The notes under the pieces are model-generated. The model searched no databases and had not been told where the DNA came from. It worked only from the letters and a program-made list of their open reading frames with translations. 20,522 nucleotides of DNA from a bacterium (GTDB lineage: Bacteria > UBP7 > UBA6624), in assembly GCA_014384545.1 (NCBI GenBank), contig JACNFQ010000091.1:1-20522 (forward strand), in the 5' to 3' direction. The translations under genes were made by a program, and so were the position numbers. This document shows, in pieces, positions 14,543-20,522 of the stretch; position 1 is the first letter of the stretch, and every line of letters begins with the position of its first letter.

Positions 14543-16044
14543 CAGATAGCAGGGCTTTTCCAACGCCTCATCAGGGGCGAGGATTCACGATGACCGAGGT
14601 CTTGGTTTCAATCGCCATTTTGATGGTGGTCATGACCGTTCTCTTAGCTGTCTTGGATGCGACATTCCGAACATTGCGGATTGTGGGTGGAGAAACGAAT
14701 GCTCAAGAAAGGGCAAGATTAGCTTTAGCCTACACAACTCAAGCGTTAGACGAAGCGACGAGTTTGACCGATGTCATGCACCCTGCGATGAAGCGGAGAG
14801 GTACTCGGGGGGATTATGAAGCGGAGTTGGTTTCGAATGGGAACTGCGACGATGCTGTCGAGGTGGATCCCACAACAGCCCCCTATCCCAATGGGGATTG
14901 GTGGAGACAAGATATTGATGCCTCCTGTTTTATTGAACCTGGAGAAGTGGTGGACCCAGACCTGACTTGGTCAAATGCCTTTTCAACGGGGTCTTTTCCT
15001 ACCCCGGGAGGATGTGCATTACAGGTTGGAGGTATCTTGACCGAACCTGGACAGCCCCAATCGGGCATTCCAGCAGCCTTAGCAGATAGCAATCAAAACC
15101 CCGATCAATCCCAGTCGGGAGTCTTCTCCCAGTTGATTGGGGACAGTGATGTGACCCTTCCTTCGTGGTTATCGGATGTCACGTGTGGATATCAGCCCTA
15201 CATGACTGCTTTAGAAGATCAGAACGGTAATGGGAATTACGCACGGGCCGAAACGGACTTGAGAACGATTGTATTCTCGGTCAATACACCTGTCTACACG
15301 GCACAAGATGGTTCCCATGTGCCCCAGTCAAAGGATGACTTCCCGGGTCTGGGAGATCAACGTGATCAGGTCGAAACGAGGATTGTGACACTCGCCCATA
15401 CATGGCGAGAGAAGGGATTCTTGATACCCTATTCAGAGAACATGTCCGATGCTTGCGACCCCGAGGCCTACAACCATCTATCGGGAGACTTCGTTCTTTA
15501 CCAACGGATTACTCGGTTCTTTAACGATCCTTGGATTGATAGGGATATTGACCAAGATGGGGTGATTGACGATCCCGCGTTGGGTAGGGATTTGGAAGAT
15601 GAATGTTTGCGAACCGTTGAGACCCCCTTAGTCTTGGGGGTTGCTGATATTAGGTTCAAGCTTTATGGGGGGCAAGGTCATGCCGTTTTGCCCTGTACGG
15701 GGGGGTGTTTGACATCTATGCAGGGGGCTCCTTTAGAAGGGACCTTCTACTGGAGCACCGATGGAACCCCGACCGTTCCTCAAGGTTTCCCGTTTACCAG
15801 TTTGGGCAGTGTCAGGAAGATCGAGGTCTCTGTTTGGGCGGCGAGTGATGATGTGCTGGGTGTTTTACGGCGCACGAGGGACAGCAATGGGTTGATCTTC
15901 CAGATTTTTCAGGGTGATTCAGAGGCATTAGGACGGCTGGATTTTATGGGTATTTTGGCACAGCAGGGAGTTCCAGATCTCTACAACCCCTCTAACTTTG
16001 TTCAGTTGCGCGAAACGGTCGATATGAGGTTTGGTGGTGGCTAA
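14539..16044 (+). CDS. gspJ: Pseudopilin, GspJ/PilW-like (enlarged, calcium-type loop)
   Basis: 501 residues from TTG 14539 (TTGA overlap with the previous stop), giving a 15-residue leader ending HQGRG, then FTMTEVLVSIAILMVVMTVL with Glu5. The GspJ/PilW-type segment NAQERARLALAYTTQALDEA follows the helix. Usual GspJ length is about 200 residues. The extension contains DRDIDQDGVIDD from residue 334, a second Asp/Asn-rich stretch DQNGNGNYARAE, and eight cysteines. No other start is possible between the stop and the cleavage site except weak ones, because the only nearby ATG lies inside the pilin motif. It is a predicted minor pseudopilin acting with the I- and K-like proteins at the pseudopilus tip. 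Confidence 0.82.
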   Translation: MTDSRAFPTPHQGRGFTMTEVLVSIAILMVVMTVLLAVLDATFRTLRIVGGETNAQERARLALAYTTQALDEATSLTDVMHPAMKRRGTRGDYEAELVSNGNCDDAVEVDPTTAPYPNGDWWRQDIDASCFIEPGEVVDPDLTWSNAFSTGSFPTPGGCALQVGGILTEPGQPQSGIPAALADSNQNPDQSQSGVFSQLIGDSDVTLPSWLSDVTCGYQPYMTALEDQNGNGNYARAETDLRTIVFSVNTPVYTAQDGSHVPQSKDDFPGLGDQRDQVETRIVTLAHTWREKGFLIPYSENMSDACDPEAYNHLSGDFVLYQRITRFFNDPWIDRDIDQDGVIDDPALGRDLEDECLRTVETPLVLGVADIRFKLYGGQGHAVLPCTGGCLTSMQGAPLEGTFYWSTDGTPTVPQGFPFTSLGSVRKIEVSVWAASDDVLGVLRRTRDSNGLIFQIFQGDSEALGRLDFMGILAQQGVPDLYNPSNFVQLRETVDMRFGGG

Positions 16045-19000
16045 GAGCAATATCAGGGCAAAGAGGGGGGTCGCCTTAGTCAGCGTGCTGGTGTTCTTAG
16101 CTTTGGCGTTGCCCGCCATGGTGATTATTCTGGCATTCGTTCGGGGAGAAGCTCAGTTTCCCGTGCGTGAATGGGAGATGAGAGAAGCAGAAGAGATGGC
16201 ATCGGCGGGGCATGCTGAAGCACAGACTCTTCTTTTGGGGCCTTGGGTGGCTATGTTGACGGCAGGGAAGGCGCCTAGAAACCGATTCCCCTTTGATTTG
16301 GATGATGATGGATGGGAGGATTTTGATGGGGATGGGCGATTTGATGAAGAGGGAACCCTCTTTCCCTTTATGGGGTTGGACCATCTTGCAAGTCCTTGGA
16401 TGGCCTACCCTGTGCTCCGAGAGCCTGATAGCAACTTGGTGGTGGGTAGACCTGGTGGAAGCCTACCTGTTATTCCCACATACGGTGATGCTAACCGAGA
16501 TGGAGTGATTGATTACATTCAAGGGGTGGCGGAGGTCTACAACCCCAAGAACGGGTGCGCCTTGGGCACGATGAACAATCCTTCAAGTGAGCCTTGCTTG
16601 AATATGCCCTTTCTCCCCTTGGGTAGCCAAAGGATGGCCTATCCTTCTGCTCTTGGGGGTGCGGCACTGGAGGGTGGAGATTATCTTTGGGATGGTGCTT
16701 TGTATTCAGCCCAGAGGCAATATAGTGTCGAGCGTTTGGTAGATAGTCCCTTCGTTTCGGATTGGCATGGTGCTTTCCATATTGAAGGGGATGGATCAAC
16801 GGATATTGGTTGGAACAACGACGCCTTCTTAGGGCGCCCTTCACCCAATCCCTATTCGGACCGTATCAAGGGATTGAGTGTTGGAGATGGGAACAATAAC
16901 GGTGTTCTGGATGCGTGCGAGCCCAATTTAGACCAGATTGTTTCCCGAGATTTGCTCCTTGGCACAGAGGGTCTCTCTTTTGCTCCCACTCTTCAGGAGC
17001 CTTACGAAAGGGAGTCTGATAGTGCCTTGGGTGGAATGCCTGATACTTACGGTTTGATTGACCCAGATACATGTGTCCATTGGATGCGCGAGCAAGGGGT
17101 TGAAAGGACAGGAGGCTATGGGGTGGTAATCTCGGATGAAGGGGCACGATTTCCCCTCTATGGTTTTGTTCACAATCCAGACGACCCCTTTTTCACCAAC
17201 CCCGCCGTCCTCGAAAACTGGGCTGGTACGAATGGTTCACCTACTGTCGCTCCTGAATCCACCTTTTGGTTGAACGCCCACACTTCTGGTTCTATCACCT
17301 CTATGCAAGATATGCACTACGCTCAGAGGTCGGCACTCGCTCTACTCGCTCCGGGAGTGGGTCCTGCTAAGTCTGCTGCTCTCCTTTCATATATCTGGGC
17401 CCATGGCGTTGGAGATACGAGCAGTGATCTCCAAACACCAGCCCATTCCCCTGACGAGTTTAGGAGCGATTTTGAGGGTGATGGTCGTATTGACGAAATC
17501 CCAGCGGTTTGGCCTTCCAGACTTGTAGAGATTCTGGACGTAGACCTTTTGAAGTTGCGGGATGGAGGACAAGCAGGGGGATTGGAGATTAGCAACGAGG
17601 ACTGGAAGCCGTTAGAGGCGTGGATTAGTTTGTGGTCGGCACGGGGAGAAGGTCGCACAACGGGATTGCTCGTACCTACCGATACCACGCACCCATTACG
17701 ACCTACACTACCCCTGTGGGCTTGGCCCCAAATCACCGACCCCATTCTTAGGTGTATTGAGACGACCAATGGGACGACACTCTCTTCAGTTTTCTTGAAT
17801 CAGTTCCCTCTTTGGCGAACAGATGCTCCTGATTGTTTGGGGCTTTTCTTGAAGTTGGATTTGTGGCAAACCCCGGCAGAGTGGCCTACAGGGGTAGATA
17901 CGGGTGGAGGTGCCGGCGATGAGCCCGTTAGCGACCTTCTTCTGTCGGATGTAGATGTAGGGAGTTGGGCGTCGGAATGTGATATCTTGACGCCCAATAG
18001 CGGTTCAGAATTAGATGATTTGGAGAGTTGGGTATTGGGGTTGGACGACAGGAGGGTTTGGCCTGAAGAGTTTTGGCTTTTTGTTCGTTGTTTCTGGGAT
18101 ACGACATTAGTAGGGTCCTTAGAGGAACGGAGAGAGGATGTCCAGACGGTTGTGGAGGTTCTCTTCGATGATGGAGTTGTTGGAACTGCCCTTTATCCCG
18201 ACATAATGGGGGATGATTTCCCCTTGGTCCTTTCGCGCAAGGTGGTGGGACATTGGACGGGGTGGCAGTATCTCTATCGTTATCTGGATGACAGCGGTGA
18301 TTGTCGAGACTTGGCTCCTACGCAGTCTCTGGCTGATTCGGTGGAGGGGCTCGTTCAGTCCCAACTGGCAGAGAGGCACGCTCGATACCACGGTCCAGGA
18401 GACCTCCTGTTTCCTGTGGGAGATACAGATGTTCAGACATTATCGGGGGGGTATGTGGACTTACGAGGACCCTATTGGGACCCAGGGAATGTGAGTGTCG
18501 CTACCGACCCATCTTGTAGGTCCAATGCGGTTCGGGCGGATTGGCCCGATTTGGTGGGTGATATTGATCTATACGCACCCGGGTTTGATTCAGGAAGTTG
18601 TACTATAGGTGTTGATCCAACAGATGATTGTCGTACGATCTCACTCAGTCTGGTCTCTCTGGGAATCCAGCCGGCATTGGTCGTTCCGGATCGACTCCCT
18701 AATGTGGATGCTTCGCCCCCTTATTCGGGCTTTAGGTGGGATCGCGTCACAAGCACGAGTGCAAGTGACCCTTTGGGCATTAATGATGCGAACAACGGTC
18801 AGAATGATTCCATCTTGGATCGGGACGACACGCTCCTCCTCCATTTCTTGGGTCTTGTCGCTTTCTTTGATAGCCCCTATGCGACTTATTTTGATGATCC
18901 TGACCTCCATGAGCCCTGTCGCTTCGATCCGGGAAAGCCCCCTCATTTTTTGGCAACTGATGGGGTAGGGCTGACTTTTGCTCCTTACGATACAAACCCT

Positions 19001-19948
19001 TGGAATGGGGTCGTTACGGGTTTAGGAGATACTGAGTTTCTTGGTTTGGTAGGAGCGGGGGGTGGAGGCGGGTTTGCCGGAGGGTGGTTTGAGGCTGATG
19101 GAAGAAACGAGAGTGGCTCTGATTGCGACACGCTCCCAGTCGCTGGCAATGACCCTTCCTTGTGGCGTCCTTTACGCTTTAGAGGCCGCGTGAATCTCAA
19201 CACGGCGACATTCCCTGTCCTCAAGGCGACTTTGGCAAAGTCATGCCACCCGACTGCGGGAGACATCAACCAGAATGGCACCTTGGGTGGTGAGTGCAGA
19301 CATACGGGGTTAGAGAGGGCAGCCCGGTCGGTTCTTCGGTATCGAGAGTGGTTTCATCTTGTTCCCTATACTTCAGTGGATGACCTAGTCCAGGGTACGT
19401 TATGGGGTTGGACAGGGGTTGATTCTCATGTAGCAGGGTCCTTTCTAGAGCAATACTATTGGGACTCGGGTCTTTTTGATTTGGCTCGGGGAAACCATGC
19501 TTTTCTCCCCACTCCCCAAGATGGTGTCGCCGATTTCCGCCTCACATTTGGAGCGGGGGGTGGAATCCTCCAACCCCCATTCAGGACCGTGACTCAACTT
19601 ATGGATGTGGGGTACGAGTATTCGGGAACGAGTGGTGGTGATGACCCTCGAGATTTGTTGTGGTCTGGGGGAAATGATCGTGTGCTTGCAGCCCAGTTTG
19701 TGGCTGCTGAGGATGATTTAGGAGCGGTCGCCGTGTTTGCTCGGATTGATCAGGACTTGGGAGTGGGTAGCGAAGGCTACCGTATTGAGGCAATGGGACA
19801 TTTTGGGGGGGGAGCAGCTGCTAGATTCTCCCTCTTTGCCCTTGCCGATTCAGGTCCTGGCTCGTTTGCTCCCGTTGTGATGGAAGAAGAGGTGAGTCGA
19901 GGAATTGATGACTTGGTCGGTCTGTTTTATGGAAGCTACTACCGGTAG
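16031..19948 (+). CDS. gspK: Giant GspK-like pseudopilin (tip subunit)
   Basis: 1305 residues from TTG 16031, a 14-bp overlap with the previous gene; GTG 16034 and 16037 are alternatives. The signal is KRG/VALVSVLVFLALALPAM. It lacks Glu5, as GspK proteins do, and is followed by REWEMREAEEMASAGHAEAQ. A GspK-type NLNTA motif lies at 1055-1059, with VLRYREWFHLVPYTSVDDL after it. A helix-hairpin-helix motif, LLAPGVGPAKSAALL, begins at 438. Calcium-type loops include DLDDDGWEDFDGDGRFDEEG (from 89), DANRDGVID (153), DGNNNGVLD (286) and DFEGDGRIDE (480). There are sixteen cysteines. Usual GspK is about 300-350 residues. K, I and J form the tip in known type II systems; here the tip would be very large. 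Confidence 0.85.
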   Translation: MVVAKSNIRAKRGVALVSVLVFLALALPAMVIILAFVRGEAQFPVREWEMREAEEMASAGHAEAQTLLLGPWVAMLTAGKAPRNRFPFDLDDDGWEDFDGDGRFDEEGTLFPFMGLDHLASPWMAYPVLREPDSNLVVGRPGGSLPVIPTYGDANRDGVIDYIQGVAEVYNPKNGCALGTMNNPSSEPCLNMPFLPLGSQRMAYPSALGGAALEGGDYLWDGALYSAQRQYSVERLVDSPFVSDWHGAFHIEGDGSTDIGWNNDAFLGRPSPNPYSDRIKGLSVGDGNNNGVLDACEPNLDQIVSRDLLLGTEGLSFAPTLQEPYERESDSALGGMPDTYGLIDPDTCVHWMREQGVERTGGYGVVISDEGARFPLYGFVHNPDDPFFTNPAVLENWAGTNGSPTVAPESTFWLNAHTSGSITSMQDMHYAQRSALALLAPGVGPAKSAALLSYIWAHGVGDTSSDLQTPAHSPDEFRSDFEGDGRIDEIPAVWPSRLVEILDVDLLKLRDGGQAGGLEISNEDWKPLEAWISLWSARGEGRTTGLLVPTDTTHPLRPTLPLWAWPQITDPILRCIETTNGTTLSSVFLNQFPLWRTDAPDCLGLFLKLDLWQTPAEWPTGVDTGGGAGDEPVSDLLLSDVDVGSWASECDILTPNSGSELDDLESWVLGLDDRRVWPEEFWLFVRCFWDTTLVGSLEERREDVQTVVEVLFDDGVVGTALYPDIMGDDFPLVLSRKVVGHWTGWQYLYRYLDDSGDCRDLAPTQSLADSVEGLVQSQLAERHARYHGPGDLLFPVGDTDVQTLSGGYVDLRGPYWDPGNVSVATDPSCRSNAVRADWPDLVGDIDLYAPGFDSGSCTIGVDPTDDCRTISLSLVSLGIQPALVVPDRLPNVDASPPYSGFRWDRVTSTSASDPLGINDANNGQNDSILDRDDTLLLHFLGLVAFFDSPYATYFDDPDLHEPCRFDPGKPPHFLATDGVGLTFAPYDTNPWNGVVTGLGDTEFLGLVGAGGGGGFAGGWFEADGRNESGSDCDTLPVAGNDPSLWRPLRFRGRVNLNTATFPVLKATLAKSCHPTAGDINQNGTLGGECRHTGLERAARSVLRYREWFHLVPYTSVDDLVQGTLWGWTGVDSHVAGSFLEQYYWDSGLFDLARGNHAFLPTPQDGVADFRLTFGAGGGILQPPFRTVTQLMDVGYEYSGTSGGDDPRDLLWSGGNDRVLAAQFVAAEDDLGAVAVFARIDQDLGVGSEGYRIEAMGHFGGGAAARFSLFALADSGPGSFAPVVMEEEVSRGIDDLVGLFYGSYYR
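16295..16354 (+). other. Double EF-hand-like calcium loop coding region in the GspK-like gene
   Basis: Encodes DLDDDGWEDFDGDGRFDEEG, two overlapping D-x-D-x-D-G loops shortly after the N-terminal helix. It is the densest of a series of similar loops in this gene (16487-16513, 16886-16912, 17468-17497; weaker at 18785-18829 and 19262-19291). Known GspK has two calcium sites; more are seen here. Confidence 0.6.
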
Positions 19949-19976
19949 CCAACCATTTGACAGACAGCTGTTGGCT
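19947..19976 (+). repeat. 7-bp perfect inverted repeat around the -35 box
   Basis: AGCCAAC (19947-19953) and GTTGGCT (19970-19976) are perfect inverted copies separated by 16 bases, and the arms enclose the TTGACA of the downstream promoter. No T run follows, so it does not look like an intrinsic terminator. It could be an operator, or chance. Confidence 0.4.
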
Positions 19977-19985
19977 GTGTAGGAT
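19957..19985 (+). promoter_or_regulatory. Sigma70-type promoter for the terminal secreted-protein gene
   Basis: A perfect TTGACA (19957-19962), a 17-base spacer and TAGGAT (19980-19985). This is the best promoter in the window and sits in its only clear intergenic region. Predicted start of transcription is near 19992, leaving a leader of about 60 bases before the ATG at 20054. Confidence 0.6.
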
Positions 19986-20040
19986 GGGGGGGTTGTAGTT
20001 ATGCAATGCAAGAACTATCATATATTTTGTTTGCGACAAA

Positions 20041-20048
20041 AAGGAGGT
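20041..20048 (+). promoter_or_regulatory. Strong ribosome binding site of the terminal gene
   Basis: AAGGAGGT, a full Shine-Dalgarno match preceded by several A bases and 5 bases before the ATG at 20054. It decides that start. GTG 20051, immediately upstream in the same frame, is too close to the site. Confidence 0.7.
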
Positions 20049-20053
20049 CAGTG

Positions 20054-20522
20054 ATGAACTGGCGAATAAACATACTCTTGGTTTTGGGTCTTTTCCTGGG
20101 GGGGTCTCACCTCTCTGGTGCTGGCTCAACGACCGTTTCGTGGGAAATCAACGAAAGCGAGTCTCGCGTGACCCTCTTTTTGACCTTCCCCGTACCAGTA
20201 ACACACCGTAATGAGGCTTTTCCCACTCGATTGGTTTTCAATGTGCCTGGGGGACAACTTGAACAGGATGCTCCCACAAAGGTAAAGAGAGAGTCTGGTT
20301 TTGTGCGAGAAGTCAAGGCGATTTCTATTGAAGACCCCGATGAGTTCCTTCGCCTCGTCTTTACTTTTTCGTTGCGCGTCCCTATTGAGGATTCGGATTA
20401 CCGGTATGTACGCCTTTCACCGACCCGGTATGCCTTTATTTTGGACAAGTCTCGCCTTTTGTGTCGGCACGACAACTACCTAAGAGAACAACGGGGCGAA
20501 GAAGAGATTGATTGCCCCACAA
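20054..20522 (+). CDS. Secreted protein with an AMIN-like N-terminal domain (5' part only)
   Basis: 156 codons are visible before the window ends, with no stop. A signal peptide (MNWRINILLVLGLFLGGSHLSGAGS) has a charged start, a hydrophobic core and a plausible cleavage site near SGA. The following 100 or so residues show the alternating pattern of AMIN domains: VSWEINESESRVTLFLTF, then TRLVFNVPGG, then VREVKAISIEDPDEFLRLVFTF and RYAFILDK. AMIN domains target periplasmic proteins to septal peptidoglycan and occur in AmiC-type amidases and in PilQ secretins. Either would fit, and the second would suit the pseudopilin genes upstream. The family call is tentative because no C-terminal domain is visible. 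It has its own promoter and ribosome binding site, so it probably begins a new transcription unit. Confidence 0.6.
   Translation, partial: MNWRINILLVLGLFLGGSHLSGAGSTTVSWEINESESRVTLFLTFPVPVTHRNEAFPTRLVFNVPGGQLEQDAPTKVKRESGFVREVKAISIEDPDEFLRLVFTFSLRVPIEDSDYRYVRLSPTRYAFILDKSRLLCRHDNYLREQRGEEEIDCPT

Noticed and set aside
19947-19976. Intrinsic terminator after the GspK-like gene
   Set aside because: The inverted repeat has a short stem, a 16-base loop and no T run downstream.
20021-20026. TATATT as a second -10 box before the terminal gene
   Set aside because: No acceptable -35 at 16-18 bases upstream; it is probably just an AT-rich leader.
1-20522. CRISPR arrays, tRNA or rRNA genes, insertion sequences, integrases
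   Set aside because: I looked for direct repeat arrays, transposase or integrase motifs and RNA gene signatures and saw none; the window is packed with protein genes on one strand.

Overview
The window is almost entirely coding, with every gene on the + strand. It looks like one long co-directional unit from a Gram-negative bacterium of about half G+C: signal peptides, type II secretion pseudopilins and an N-terminal segment resembling AMIN domains all point to a diderm envelope. Glycine is often GGG, giving many long G runs, and 14 of the 18 visible stop codons are TGA. Most junctions are NTGA overlaps, where the next start codon overlaps the previous stop. I cannot place the organism to phylum. 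The phoH / 7TM-HD / ybeY / CNNM order occurs in several lineages (deltaproteobacterial groups and others), and the 7TM-HD gene argues against a gammaproteobacterium.

Region 1 (1-3982) is a set of uncharacterised membrane proteins: the end of a first 'D' gene, then A, B, C, a second D and a second A. The D-A pair is therefore present twice around single B and C genes. A and C are polytopic. B and D each carry a globular domain between two membrane anchors; by charge, B's is likely cytoplasmic and D's likely periplasmic. This is the best candidate in the window for an undescribed membrane complex.

Region 2 (3979-9135) is a housekeeping cluster: PhoH ATPase, a 7TM-HD phosphodiesterase (PgpH-like, c-di-AMP class) with a much reduced outer domain, the YbeY rRNA-processing endoribonuclease, and two tandem CNNM/CorC-type membrane proteins. 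A 16-codon ORF bridges the second A gene and phoH with GTGA overlaps at both ends.

Region 3 (9132-19948) starts with a small isoaspartyl peptidase/asparaginase-type Ntn-hydrolase, then a prepilin peptidase and five pseudopilins in the order H, I, G, J, K. All five are oversized. Four carry canonical Asp-rich calcium-type loops, and all five have an even number of cysteines. The last, GspK-like, has 1305 residues, about four times the usual size. Together they encode the maturation enzyme and pseudopilus of a type II secretion (or related type IV filament) machine; the ATPase, inner-membrane platform and secretin are not in the window.

Region 4 (19949-20522) is the only clear intergenic space (about 105 bp). 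It holds a good sigma70-type promoter and a strong ribosome binding site, and leads into a secreted protein, cut by the window edge, whose start resembles an AMIN domain.
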